Source of the DNA: Arthrobacter sp. efr-133-TYG-118
Lineage (GTDB): Bacteria > Actinomycetota > Actinomycetes > Actinomycetales > Micrococcaceae
Direction: 5' to 3'
Assembly: GCF_030209755.1 (NCBI RefSeq)
Contig: NZ_JARVRH010000001.1
Location: 1-64,000, forward strand
DNA length: 64,000 nucleotides
Part shown: positions 16,931-25,416 of the stretch, one piece after another
Layout of the letters: every line of letters begins with the position of its first letter
Position numbering within the stretch: the stretch's first letter is position 1
Program-made: the position numbers and the translations under genes
Notes under the pieces: model-generated
The model's database searches: none
Told to the model about the DNA's origin: nothing
Seen by the model: the letters and a program-made list of their open reading frames with translations, nothing else

Positions 16931-17614
16931 TCACACCACCCGGGCTATCGCGAAGCCGTCCCATCCCTTGGATCCGACTGTCTGGATTGCCGTTGCGTCG
17001 AGGCGCAGGTCCTTGCCCATCATCTCCAGTGCCCCTACGATGCCCGGAGCGTTCATTTCATCCATGGACGGATCCAGGATGGCGCCCTCCCAGATGACGT
17101 TGTCCATCACGATCACCGTGCCCGGCCTCCCGAGCCGGATGGCCCAGTCGAGGTAGTTGGAGTCGTTCTCCTTGTCGGCATCAATGAAGACGAAGTCGAA
17201 CGGGCCGTCCCGCTCGGGATCTTCGGCCAGCGCCGCAAGAGTCTCCAACGCCGGGCCGATCCGGATGTCTACCTTGTGGCCGATCCCGGCCATGTCTACG
17301 TTCGCACGGGCGATTTCAGCGTGTTTCGGGAGGTATTCGCACGTGACGAGGCGGCCGTCGTCGGGCAGTCCCTGGGCCATCCAGATCGCGCTGAAGCCGG
17401 CCAAAGTACCGATTTCCAGCACGCGCCGCGCACCGGACAGCTGCACCAGCATCTTGAGCAGCTTGCCGGCGTTGGGCGCCACTTCGATGGGCGGCATCCC
17501 GGCGTCGAGGGCAGACTGCACCGCGTGTTTGAGCGCGGCGTTCGGACGCACGACGGCGGTGGACAAGTATTCCTCGACGGCCACCCAGCCGGGCTGGGCC
17601 TTGTGTTCAAACAT
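16931..17614 (-). CDS. SAM-dependent O-methyltransferase (CCoAOMT-like)
   Basis: A 227-aa enzyme of the O-methyltransferase family 3 type. It has ARRVLEIGTLAGFSAIWMAQ (SAM loop) and FDFVFIDADKENDSNYLDWA, where the DADK segment is the metal-binding motif of catechol/caffeoyl-CoA methyltransferases. VIVMDNVIWEGAI follows. The ATG at 17614 fits the family start. Methyl acceptor unknown; a small phenolic or catechol is typical of the family. Confidence 0.85.
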   Translation of the reverse strand: MFEHKAQPGWVAVEEYLSTAVVRPNAALKHAVQSALDAGMPPIEVAPNAGKLLKMLVQLSGARRVLEIGTLAGFSAIWMAQGLPDDGRLVTCEYLPKHAEIARANVDMAGIGHKVDIRIGPALETLAALAEDPERDGPFDFVFIDADKENDSNYLDWAIRLGRPGTVIVMDNVIWEGAILDPSMDEMNAPGIVGALEMMGKDLRLDATAIQTVGSKGWDGFAIARVV

Positions 17615-17653
17615 GGCCCCAGTCTGGCACCGGGTCACGGCGGAGGGAAGGAC

Positions 17654-17977
17654 CTATTCGCCTTGGGCGATCGCGTTTTCCAGCCGCTCGACTTTACCCG
17701 TGAGTTCCCCCGTGTACCCGGGCCGGATATCCGCCTTGATCACCAAGGACACCCGGTTTCCGTACCTTCCCACGGCCTCGGTAGCGCGCTTGACGACATC
17801 GAACACCTCATCCCAGTCGCCCTCAATGGTGGTGAACATCGAGTCCGTCTGGTTGGGGAGCCCGGATTCGCGGACGATCTTCACGGCCTCGGCAACGGCG
17901 TCGTGCACCGAGCCATCAACGGATACGGTGCCAGCAGCGGGCTGGCCGGACGGGGCAACTGAAAAGGCAAGCAACAT
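17654..17977 (-). CDS. MTH1187/YkoF-like thiamine-binding family protein (DUF77)
   Basis: A 107-aa protein matching the MTH1187 (DUF77) family. It has the N-terminal strand LLAFSVAPSG, central GLPNQTDSMFTTIEGDWDEV and a basic strand before RPGYTGEL. Family members form ferredoxin-like tetramers, and some bind thiamine. The ATG at 17977 gives the full family length. No thiamine gene or TPP riboswitch is nearby, so the role here is unknown. Confidence 0.82.
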   Translation of the reverse strand: MLLAFSVAPSGQPAAGTVSVDGSVHDAVAEAVKIVRESGLPNQTDSMFTTIEGDWDEVFDVVKRATEAVGRYGNRVSLVIKADIRPGYTGELTGKVERLENAIAQGE

Positions 17978-18047
17978 GAATCCAGTCTTTCACGGGCAAG
18001 AATGTCACAAAAGTGATTGGAGCCCCTCCGTTGCTACTGTGAGCAGC

Positions 18048-18668
18048 ATGGACCGGCCCTTGGAACGCAAGCCACTTAGAGCTGATGCTGCGCGCAATGT
18101 AGACAAGATCATCACGGCAGCGCGCCAGTGCTTCCGCGAGCTGGGCCCGGAGGTTCCCCTCCAGACGATCGCCACCACCGCAGGTGTTGGCCCGGCTACC
18201 TTGTTCCGCAACTTCGCTGACAAAGAACAACTCGTCTTGGCCGCCCTGTCGCGGCAACTCAGGCTTCATGTGGACCCGGTCGTGGAAGATGCCCTCGCGG
18301 GCATGGATGCCGCCGTCGGGCTCATCAACGTGATCGACGCCGTGGTGCAGGTTGCCAGCGAAGACGCGAACCTGCTGGGCGCCGTCGCAGGCCGCCGCGG
18401 ACTACTGGTGGGCATCACGGGCGGCTTGATCGATTCCATGGCTGAACTGCTTAGCCGCGGCCAAGGCCAGGGTTCGCTGCGCCGGGACATTTCCATTGAG
18501 GACATGGTGCGCCTTGTTGCCATGCTGATCGGCGCCGTCGACACCATGGAGCCGGGGTCCCGCGCGTGGGAACGGCCGGTCGCCTTGCTTGAAGACGCGA
18601 TCCGCACCGAACGCCCGTCGCGCCCGCTGCCGCAGCAGACCCCCATCCCCGGGATGGCTTTCCCGTAG
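18048..18668 (+). CDS. TetR-family transcriptional regulator
   Basis: A 206-aa TetR regulator. The HTH is at about residues 10-60 (AARNVDKIITAARQCFRELG, then QTIATTAGVGPATLFRNF), followed by a ligand domain without a recognised subfamily. The ATG at 18048 is 70 bp from the divergent DUF77 gene. It converges on azlD. The target is not evident; the divergent DUF77 gene or an unlinked gene are candidates. Confidence 0.88.
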   Translation: MDRPLERKPLRADAARNVDKIITAARQCFRELGPEVPLQTIATTAGVGPATLFRNFADKEQLVLAALSRQLRLHVDPVVEDALAGMDAAVGLINVIDAVVQVASEDANLLGAVAGRRGLLVGITGGLIDSMAELLSRGQGQGSLRRDISIEDMVRLVAMLIGAVDTMEPGSRAWERPVALLEDAIRTERPSRPLPQQTPIPGMAFP

Positions 18669-18723
18669 CCAGCGCACGACGGCGTTGCGCGCCGCAGCAA
18701 TTGTTGGAACCGCGCGTGGCGGT

Positions 18724-19035
18724 TCAGCGCCAGCCGAGCAGCCGCAGGCAGGCGGCCGCCGCCGATCCGACGATGACCACCACAAGGAACGGGGCCCGGA
18801 GCCACAGCGCAACGGCCCCGGCCGCCAGCGCACCGAGCCGGGCGTCGAAGGCGAGGGACTGTCCGGACGCCACCGCGTTGACCACGGTCAGGGACGCCAG
18901 CAAGCCGATGGTCATGGTGCCGGCCACACGCATCATCCGGGGACTCCGCAGCAGCTTCGCCGGCACGAAATAGCCCGAAAGCTTCGTGACGTACGCCAGT
19001 CCGCAAGCGATGAGGATCCAGGGCCAGAGGTTCAT
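18724..19035 (-). CDS. azlD: AzlD-type branched-chain amino-acid transport subunit
   Basis: A 103-aa membrane protein with about three to four hydrophobic segments. It matches AzlD, the small partner of AzlC, including LACGLAYVTKLSGYFVPAKL near the start. AzlCD complexes export branched-chain amino acids. Its ATG overlaps the azlC stop by 4 bp, so the pair is translationally coupled. Confidence 0.85.
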   Translation of the reverse strand: MNLWPWILIACGLAYVTKLSGYFVPAKLLRSPRMMRVAGTMTIGLLASLTVVNAVASGQSLAFDARLGALAAGAVALWLRAPFLVVVIVGSAAAACLRLLGWR

Positions 19036-19784
19036 TCGGCGTTCCTTTCGCGGCTGGCGGCGTCAGCGCTTGAATGACCGTGCGGGTAGGGATCGACGTC
19101 GGGCTCCATGCCTTCGTCACTGCGTCCGTGGCTGAACCAGCCGATGGCTCCGGCCACGACGGCGGCCACGAGGATGGGCACGCCCGCCGGAACGAACGGG
19201 ACGGCAATGATGGTTGCCAGGGCAGCCGCCGCGGCAATCGCCCACGGCTCGCGGCCCTTGAGCCGCGGCCACAGCAAGCCCAGGAACGCTGCCACGGCGG
19301 CGCCGTCGAGCCCCCACTGCTTGGGATCGCCCAAGGCGTCGCCGGCCAGGGCACCGACGGCCGTGAAAATGTTCCACAGCACGAAGATGCCGAGTCCGGC
19401 GGTCCAGAATCCACGGCGCTGCTCATCCGGATCGCTTTGGCCAGAGGCGGTGGCCGTGGATTCGTCGATGGTGATGTGGGCTTGCGGGTACTTGAGCCAA
19501 CCGCTGGGGCGCAACAGTGCGTTCATCTGCATCCCGTAGATGCCGTTGCGCAAGCCCAGCAGCGCGGCAGCGGTCATGGCGGCAATGCCGGAACCGCCGC
19601 CGGCCACGACGCCAATGAAGGCGAACTGCGAGCCGCCGCTGAACATGAGCAGGCTGAACGCCATGGTCTGCCAGAAACTGAACCCGGACGCCGAGGCCAA
19701 CGCCCCGAAGGATATGCCGTAGAGGCCTGTTGCGATGCTGATGGAGAGGCCCACCTTCACCGCCGGGGATTCGAGGAGTTTCAT
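19032..19784 (-). CDS. azlC: AzlC-family branched-chain amino-acid exporter
   Basis: A 250-aa membrane protein of the AzlC family. The signature LLMFSGGSQFAFIGVVAGGG and LLGLRNGIYGMQMNALLRPS are present. The ATG at 19784 starts MKLLESPAVKVGLSISIATG. The last about 30 residues are hydrophilic with Asp and His. It is coupled by 4-bp overlaps to azlD downstream and to the DoxX gene upstream. Confidence 0.87.
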   Translation of the reverse strand: MKLLESPAVKVGLSISIATGLYGISFGALASASGFSFWQTMAFSLLMFSGGSQFAFIGVVAGGGSGIAAMTAAALLGLRNGIYGMQMNALLRPSGWLKYPQAHITIDESTATASGQSDPDEQRRGFWTAGLGIFVLWNIFTAVGALAGDALGDPKQWGLDGAAVAAFLGLLWPRLKGREPWAIAAAAALATIIAVPFVPAGVPILVAAVVAGAIGWFSHGRSDEGMEPDVDPYPHGHSSADAASRERNAE

Positions 19785-20275
19785 GCGCCCCGTTTCGCTC
19801 CGGCCAAACTCCATGCCCACAGGATCAAGGGAACCTGCAAGGGCAGGCGCAGTGTGTGAATCCGCCGCGCGGACGTGGTCCCGGCAGGAGAGTACGCGCG
19901 GCGGAGCGCGTCGACGTGGCCGGCGACGAATGCCGTGAACATCAGCGTGATGCCGCGGGCTGCGGCCTTTCGCGTCGGAGGGATGAGGAGCCCGACGGCG
20001 GCAGCCGCCTCAAGCAGTCCGCTCACCGCGATCCATTCCTCCCGGGACATGACCGCGAAGGCGCCATTCCGCGGTGCGGCTGCATTGGCCTTGCCCTGGC
20101 CGACTTCGAGTGCGGCGTCCCCGCCCGCATAGTCATCGCGGCAGAGATAATCCGGGACGACCGGGGCGAAGAACTTCGGCTGCTGGAAGTGCTTCCTGGC
20201 GCTCACGAGCAACAGTGCACTCATGGCCGCCACGGAGATTGTCTGGGTTGTCCGGGCGGACCATGAAAAAGGCAT
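19781..20275 (-). CDS. DoxX-like small membrane protein
   Basis: A 164-aa protein with about four hydrophobic segments in the DoxX/DoxD-like arrangement. REEWIAVSGLLEAAAAVGLL precedes LIPPTRKAAARGITLMFTAF. The start is uncertain. The ATG at 20275 lacks a Shine-Dalgarno, and the ATG at 20224 is an alternative. It overlaps the azlC start by 4 bp, suggesting one transcript. The region between helices 1 and 2 (FFAPVVPDYLCRDDYAGGDA) is longer than in most DoxX proteins. Function unknown. Confidence 0.7.
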   Translation of the reverse strand: MPFSWSARTTQTISVAAMSALLLVSARKHFQQPKFFAPVVPDYLCRDDYAGGDAALEVGQGKANAAAPRNGAFAVMSREEWIAVSGLLEAAAAVGLLIPPTRKAAARGITLMFTAFVAGHVDALRRAYSPAGTTSARRIHTLRLPLQVPLILWAWSLAGAKRGA

Positions 20276-20447
20276 GTATTCATGCAACCACAGCCCTGCC
20301 CGGCGCGGTAACCGAAGAATTGCCGGGCAGAGTGTGCGCAATTCTTAAGCGTTCAGAATATTGGACTCAGTTCAGCATGATGTATGTTTTTCTTTAGGCT
20401 GTGCCTGACACCGTCCACCCGCCACAAGAAATTCAACGAGGAGTTCC

Positions 20448-21185
20448 ATGCGCATCGCCCGACTACAGACCCCTTCCGGCCCGAAGCACGCAGTCTTGCG
20501 CGACCTAAGCTGGGACCACATCGAGGATCCCTTTGCCGAGGTCCTTTCTTTCACTGGAGAATCCAGTTCGGCGGACGACGCCGTGTTCCTCGCCCCGGTG
20601 CGGCCTTCCGTGGTCCTCGGAATCGGGCACAACCTGGGCAACAACAACCACGTGCTGCCCATCCAGGCCTGGCACAAAGCGGTCCACAGCATCGCCGGCC
20701 CCGGTGACGACATCGTGGCAGTGCGCAACGCGGGCACAGTGAATGTGGAAGGCGAACTGGCCGCCGTCATCGGAAAACGGGCTGAGAAGCTCACGGCCGA
20801 GAACGCCTTGAGCCACGTCCTGGGCTACACCGTGGTCAACGACGTCACCAACGTGGACCAGAACCAGGTCGACGAAAAGCTCTTCCAGGGCAAGTCCGGC
20901 ACCAACTACACGCCTCTAGGACCGTGGATCGAGACCGAGATCGAGAACCCGGACAACGTGAGCACCGAGGTTGTAGTCAATGGCGAGGTCAAAGCCCGGT
21001 CCGGTTCCTTCAACCTGCCGTCCTCCATCACGGATTGCCTTGTCTATGTCACCGATTGGCTGACCCTGGAACCGGGAGACATCATCATGACGGGAGCTCC
21101 GAACACCTTCGTGGCTGTCCAGCCCGGCGACCGGGTGGACATCACGCTGGACGGCATCGGAACCCTCAGCAATAAGGTCATCTGA
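20448..21185 (+). CDS. Fumarylacetoacetate hydrolase family protein
   Basis: A 245-aa FAH-fold enzyme. The metal-binding Glu residues lie in TVNVEGELAAVIGKRAEKLT, and VLGYTVVNDVTNVDQNQVDE and ITDCLVYVTDWLTLEPGDII follow. Family members hydrolyse or decarboxylate aromatic ring-cleavage products (such as HpaG) or act as oxaloacetate tautomerases. No aromatic pathway genes are adjacent, so the reaction is open. The ATG at 20448 follows GAGGAG. The stop codon lies inside the first bases of a dispersed palindrome. Confidence 0.85.
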   Translation: MRIARLQTPSGPKHAVLRDLSWDHIEDPFAEVLSFTGESSSADDAVFLAPVRPSVVLGIGHNLGNNNHVLPIQAWHKAVHSIAGPGDDIVAVRNAGTVNVEGELAAVIGKRAEKLTAENALSHVLGYTVVNDVTNVDQNQVDEKLFQGKSGTNYTPLGPWIETEIENPDNVSTEVVVNGEVKARSGSFNLPSSITDCLVYVTDWLTLEPGDIIMTGAPNTFVAVQPGDRVDITLDGIGTLSNKVI

Positions 21186-21242
21186 CTGACAGTTGTTGTC
21201 CTTATCACGCCCTATAACGACAACAACTGCCAGCTAGTTGGG
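21183..21242. repeat. Nested palindrome, dispersed family 1, copy 2
   Basis: CAGTTGTTGTCCTTAT and ATAACGACAACAACTG pair around CACGCCCT, with ACTGAC and GCTAGTTGGG outside. It starts at the FAH-family stop codon and ends 20 bp before the convergent GDPD gene's stop, so it could terminate both transcripts. Confidence 0.75.
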
Positions 21243-21261
21243 AGCCTAAAGCTGGGCTCCC

Positions 21262-22161
21262 CTAAAGCTGGGCCAGGACCTGCGCCGGCTTGTTCGTGGT
21301 GATCTCGTGGATGCCAAGGCCTTGGCAGAGGGCCACATCGTTCTCCGAATCCACGGTCCACACCCGGAAGCGGCGGCCTGATTCAAGCCAGCGCTGGACC
21401 GTACGGGCGTGCTTGCGGACGTAGTCGATGCCCGGGCCGGCCAGTCCCACCTCGCAGTCGTCCAGGATCCGCTCGCCTTCCTGCTGGGCTGCCTTCATCA
21501 CGTTGGCGACCGCTCCCCCGGTGATGACGCCCAGGCCAAGTTCATCGCGGACTTCCTCCACCGTGACGTCGTCCACCAGCTGGCAGATGTGCTCCGCGGG
21601 AACGAACTGGAGCAAGTGCTTGACCGAATCCGGGCTGAAACTCATGAAGGAAACCTGGATGTTGTCCAGCATGGACGTCTCTGCGTTCCAGCCTTGGCTG
21701 CCCAGCAGCTCGAGCACGCGGTCTTCAAGCTTGAGCTGGTACGGGCTAGGGTGCTTGAGTTCAATGGCCAGGCCGATCGTCCTGCCGGCATCGCGCAGGA
21801 TGTCCAGCAACTCCGGGAGCGTCAGCAGCTGGTCCGACTTCGCGCCGTACTGGTCCGGAATCCGGGCGCCCTTCCAGGAGGAGAAATCCAGCTGCCGCAG
21901 CTCTTCGAGCGTCTTCTCAGCCACGGGACCGGTGCCGTCCGAGGTACGGTCCAAGTTTGCGTCGTGAAGCAGGACAACGTGCTGGTCCCGGGTCAGGTGA
22001 ACGTCGCACTCGACGCCGTCGGCACCGTCGGCGATTGCCTTCAGGTATGCTGCGCGCGTGTGCTCCGCAAATGCGGCACTCGCTCCGCGGTGGGCGTAGA
22101 CCATGGGCCGCGTGTTTTGCTCCGTGCTTTGGTCTGGGCGACCGGGCTCGTCATTCGTCAT
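21262..22161 (-). CDS. Glycerophosphodiester phosphodiesterase
   Basis: A 299-aa GDPD with the catalytic signature HRGASAAFAEHTRAAYLKAI, then ADGVECDVHLTRDQHVVLLHD, which includes the Glu/Asp metal ligands and catalytic His. IGLAIELKHPSPYQLKLED follows. It hydrolyses glycerophosphodiesters to glycerol-3-phosphate and an alcohol. No signal peptide is seen, so it is probably cytosolic. The ATG at 22161 is used; an ATG eight codons upstream is also possible. It diverges from the DUF445 gene. Confidence 0.88.
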   Translation of the reverse strand: MTNDEPGRPDQSTEQNTRPMVYAHRGASAAFAEHTRAAYLKAIADGADGVECDVHLTRDQHVVLLHDANLDRTSDGTGPVAEKTLEELRQLDFSSWKGARIPDQYGAKSDQLLTLPELLDILRDAGRTIGLAIELKHPSPYQLKLEDRVLELLGSQGWNAETSMLDNIQVSFMSFSPDSVKHLLQFVPAEHICQLVDDVTVEEVRDELGLGVITGGAVANVMKAAQQEGERILDDCEVGLAGPGIDYVRKHARTVQRWLESGRRFRVWTVDSENDVALCQGLGIHEITTNKPAQVLAQL

Positions 22162-22211
22162 GGGGATACGGTAGCCCACGCCCATGACAGCGACGGGGCT
22201 ACGCTGGGCAC

Positions 22212-23573
22212 ATGCAGGTGAACTCTGAACAAATCCCGGTGACGGACAGCGATGGCGACCCGACCAGGGAGGCCACCCGGCACACAGGTGCCGGGAACAG
22301 CTCTGCGGTTGCGGCCGGCGTCGGGCAACGAAACGGTGACGCCGAAAAGGCCGCTGCCCTGCGTCGGATGAAGTCGGTGGCGCTCGCCCTCCTGATTGTG
22401 ATGGCCGTGGTTTTCACCGCTGCTTTCGCCTTGCAGAGGCAATATCCATGGCTGGAATATGTGCGGGCCGCTGCCGAGGGCGGCATGGTGGGAGCGTTAG
22501 CCGACTGGTTCGCCGTCACTGCATTGTTCAAATACCCCATGGGCCTGAAAATCCCGCACACGGCCATCATTCCACGGCGCAAGGACCAGATCGGCGCCTC
22601 GCTCGGAGAATTCGTAGAGACCAACTTCCTGTCCGAGCAGGTAGTCCATCAGAAGCTCGCAAGCATCGACATTGCCCGGAAAGCCGGCAAGTGGCTTGGT
22701 TCGCCGGGTGGCCCGGAGCGTATCGCAAAGGAAGGTTCAGCACTGATCCGCGGAGCGTTCACCGTGCTGAACGACGACGACGTCCAGGCAGTGATCGAGG
22801 GCATGGTCCGCAAGCACCTGCTTACGCCGCCATGGGGACCGCCCGTGGGCCGGATGGCCGAACGGATCTTTGCCGACGGCCACCACCACAAGCTCGTCGA
22901 TCTGCTGGTTGACCGTGCGGCGGATTGGGTGGAAGCGAACCACTCCACGGTAAACCGGCTCGTGTCCGACCGTTCGCCGCTCTGGGTTCCGTCCTTCGTG
23001 GACGACATCGTGGGCGACCGGGTCTACAACGAAATCGCCAAGTTCATCCGGGCGGTGCAGCAGGATCCCGATCATCAAGTGCGCCAATCGATCGATACAT
23101 ACCTCGGCGATCTTGCCCAGGATCTTCAGCACGATCCTGCAATGATTGCCCGGGCCGAGGCAATCAAGACCCAAGTCCTTGGTGATCCCGAGGTCCGCGA
23201 ACTTGCCTCCCGCACGTGGGGCACCATCAAGAACGCGCTGCTCACCGCCGTCGACGATCCCGACAGCGAACTGACGCAGCGTTTCAAGAGCGCCGTCCGA
23301 GACTTCGGTTCGCGGCTTGTCAGCGATGACGAGCTGGCCGGCAAGGTCAATACCTGGATCGGTGACGCTGCCGGGTACCTCGTCAAAACGTACCGCTCGG
23401 ACATCGCGGGGGTCATCACGGACACCGTGGCGCGCTGGGATGCCGAGGAAACCTCGCAAAAGATCGAACTCCAGGTCGGCAAGGACCTGCAGTACATCCG
23501 CATCAACGGCACAGTGGTTGGCTCACTGGCCGGGCTGGCAATCTTCACCGTGGCGCACTTGCTGTTCGGCTGA
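22212..23573 (+). CDS. DUF445 membrane protein
   Basis: A 453-aa protein of the DUF445 (YjiN/YheB-like) family. A hydrophilic N-terminus of about 50 residues is followed by a membrane segment (VALALLIVMAVVFTAAFALQ) and the family motif EGGMVGALADWFAVTALFKY. A long soluble alpha-helical domain comes next, and the protein ends in a second membrane segment (GSLAGLAIFTVAHLLFG). Both termini anchor it, so the central domain probably forms a hairpin on one side of the membrane. Biochemical function is unknown. Confidence 0.87.
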   Translation: MQVNSEQIPVTDSDGDPTREATRHTGAGNSSAVAAGVGQRNGDAEKAAALRRMKSVALALLIVMAVVFTAAFALQRQYPWLEYVRAAAEGGMVGALADWFAVTALFKYPMGLKIPHTAIIPRRKDQIGASLGEFVETNFLSEQVVHQKLASIDIARKAGKWLGSPGGPERIAKEGSALIRGAFTVLNDDDVQAVIEGMVRKHLLTPPWGPPVGRMAERIFADGHHHKLVDLLVDRAADWVEANHSTVNRLVSDRSPLWVPSFVDDIVGDRVYNEIAKFIRAVQQDPDHQVRQSIDTYLGDLAQDLQHDPAMIARAEAIKTQVLGDPEVRELASRTWGTIKNALLTAVDDPDSELTQRFKSAVRDFGSRLVSDDELAGKVNTWIGDAAGYLVKTYRSDIAGVITDTVARWDAEETSQKIELQVGKDLQYIRINGTVVGSLAGLAIFTVAHLLFG

Positions 23574-23590
23574 CGCGGGTTCGGCCCGGC

Positions 23591-23818
23591 AGCAAGCAAG
23601 GGACATGCCCACCGCTTGCAGCAAGCAAGGGGCATGCCCACCGCTTGCAACAAGCAAGGGACATAATCCCAATATGTCCACTCCACATACCCAGGAAGGC
23701 GCATGTCCAGCGCGGGTACCCGGCTGGCAGGAAGGGACATGTCCACCCGTGCCCCTGGCCAGCGGGCATAATCCCGACATGTCCACTCCTCGCAGCAAAG
23801 GCGGCGCATGCCCAGTGG
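23591..23818. repeat. Repeat cluster: 29-bp tandem repeat plus two family 2 palindrome cores
   Basis: The 29-bp unit beginning AGCAAGCAAGGGACATGCCC and ending ACCGCTTGC starts at 23591 and 23620, and a diverged third copy begins at 23649. Palindromic cores GGACATA..TATGTCC lie at 23659-23679 and 23764-23784, with half-sites GGCGCATGTCC and GGGACATGTCC between them. The region fills the 257-bp gap between the DUF445 stop and the pxpC stop. Open frames here are by-products of the repeats. Confidence 0.85.
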
Positions 23819-23830
23819 AGGGGGACGCAC

Positions 23831-24766
23831 TCAGCCCAGGAACCGGATCCGCTGGCCGGGGCGGGCCTGGCCCAACAAGTCCAGGTCCGTGCGACGCACT
23901 ACGGCAATCACGGGGTAGCCGCCGGTCACGGGATGATCAGCCAGGAATACCGTGGGAAGGCCCGACGGCGGCACTTGCAGTGCGCCAAGCACCATGCCTT
24001 CACTGGGCAGCTCCTCGAGCCGGGTCTGGGTGAGCGGGCGGCCCACCAGCCGGGCACCGATCCTGTTGGAGTCGGGCGACAAGGTCCATTCCTGGCTGAC
24101 GAGGCGGCGCCAGGAGTGGTCGTCGAACCAGTCTGCACGGGGGCCGCGGTCCACGCGGGCTGTGATGGCGCGCCCAGGGTCAGGAGCGCGGCGGATAGGA
24201 GGGAGGGCATGCGCATTGCTGAGGGTCCCAGTGCCAGGGCCAGCCCCGGGTCCAACACCCTGCCCGGGAACGGAACCCGCGCCGGAAACCAGGCCGTTGC
24301 CCGCGGAAACATGTCCGATTCCCAACTGCACACCCGATGTCAACGGTGCGGGGCCTTCACCGGAGAGCATGTCCGTGCTGCTTGAGCCAAGGAGCTTGGG
24401 CGCATCGATGCCGCCCTGCACTGCGAGGTAGTATCGCAGTCCGAACAGCGGAGCGCCGAAGTCCAGCACCGCGCCCGGAGCCACCCGCACGGCTTGGTTG
24501 AGCGGAATCTCGGCACCGTTGAGTGTCACGATTCCTTCGGCACCTGCCACGGCGACTGTCGACGCCGTGACGAACCGCAGGCGAAGCCCGCCCAGCAATA
24601 TCTCCAATCCGGCCGCTTGCACAGGATTCCCCGCCAGCAGATTGGCGAGGCGAAGTGATTGCCGGTCGAGGGCGCCGGAAGGGCTCAGCCCCAAGGAAGC
24701 CCAGCCCTGCCTGCCAAGGTCTTCCACCAAAGTGAGGGGGCCAGGGTACACCACAACGATCCCCAT
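23831..24766 (-). CDS. pxpC: 5-oxoprolinase subunit C (biotin-dependent carboxyltransferase family)
   Basis: A 311-aa protein of the KipA/allophanate hydrolase subunit 2 family. It has the N-terminal strand VVYPGPLTLVEDLGRQGWAS and the conserved LDRQSLRLANLLAGN and LGGLRLRF segments. With PxpA and PxpB it forms the ATP-dependent 5-oxoproline to glutamate enzyme. The ATG overlaps the pxpB stop by one base. Residues about 155-190 carry an unusual Gly/Pro-rich insertion (PGQGVGPGAGPGTGT). Confidence 0.85.
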   Translation of the reverse strand: MGIVVVYPGPLTLVEDLGRQGWASLGLSPSGALDRQSLRLANLLAGNPVQAAGLEILLGGLRLRFVTASTVAVAGAEGIVTLNGAEIPLNQAVRVAPGAVLDFGAPLFGLRYYLAVQGGIDAPKLLGSSSTDMLSGEGPAPLTSGVQLGIGHVSAGNGLVSGAGSVPGQGVGPGAGPGTGTLSNAHALPPIRRAPDPGRAITARVDRGPRADWFDDHSWRRLVSQEWTLSPDSNRIGARLVGRPLTQTRLEELPSEGMVLGALQVPPSGLPTVFLADHPVTGGYPVIAVVRRTDLDLLGQARPGQRIRFLG

Positions 24767-25416
24767 CAGGCCTCCACGAACCGGACCAGGTCACCCGGCC
24801 GGATCAGCGCGGGCTCGGCCTTGGACGCATCCCACAGGGCCGCCGTCGTGGTTCCGATCAATTGCCAACCGCCTGGAGAGGATCGCGGGTAGACGCCGCT
24901 GAACTCCCCTGCAAGGCCAACAGAGCCAGCCGGCACGGCCGTGCGTGGAGTGTTCCGACGCGGAACGCGGAGCCGCTCATGCGTGGTGACGAGGTAGACG
25001 AAGCCGGGCGCAAAGCCTGAAAAGGCGGCTGTCCACTCCGAGCCCGTGTGAAGCTTGACCATTTCGTCCTCACTCATGCCGAGGAACTGTGCCGCCTCGG
25101 CAAGGTCGGGGCCGCCGTAGGAGACCTCGATGGTCACTTCGCGGCCCGAGCCGGAGATCCCCTCTGCCGGTTCTGCGGACTCCAGCCAGTCGCGGACTTC
25201 GAAGGGGCGGATCGTCTCGGGATCGAAGGTGACGAGCACGGTGCGGGCGGCCGGAACGACGTCGATAATCCCCTGCGGGGCTGAAACGCCGGCCGACGCG
25301 CCGGCCCCGGTCAGCCCGCGGTAGTACGCGACGACGGCGGTCAGTTCGGGCAGTTCCACCAAGAATGCGCTGTCGCCGCAGGGCAGAACCTCAAGCGAAG
25401 GATTCAATCTCCACAC
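24766..25416 (-). CDS. pxpB: 5-oxoprolinase subunit B
   Basis: A 216-aa protein of the KipI/allophanate hydrolase subunit 1 family. It contains LPCGDSAFLVELPELTAVVA near the start, then EVSYGGPDLAEAAQFLGMSE and FSGFAPGFVYLVTTHERLRV, the family's core motifs. The start is uncertain. The GTG at 25416 (with an AGGA-rich stretch upstream) or the TTG at 25407 both overlap the end of pxpA, implying coupling. It works with PxpC and PxpA in 5-oxoproline cleavage. Confidence 0.82.
   Translation of the reverse strand: MWRLNPSLEVLPCGDSAFLVELPELTAVVAYYRGLTGAGASAGVSAPQGIIDVVPAARTVLVTFDPETIRPFEVRDWLESAEPAEGISGSGREVTIEVSYGGPDLAEAAQFLGMSEDEMVKLHTGSEWTAAFSGFAPGFVYLVTTHERLRVPRRNTPRTAVPAGSVGLAGEFSGVYPRSSPGGWQLIGTTTAALWDASKAEPALIRPGDLVRFVEA

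Noticed and set aside
16457..17962. 501-codon plus-strand frame
   Set aside because: It runs antisense across three recognisable minus-strand genes (acetyltransferase, methyltransferase, DUF77).
23591..23680. CRISPR-like tandem repeat
   Set aside because: Only two and a half 29-bp units with no spacers of regular length and no cas genes.
23645..24385. Open frames across the repeat cluster at 23591-23818
   Set aside because: They translate the repeats and the antisense of pxpC; no start signals or protein family.
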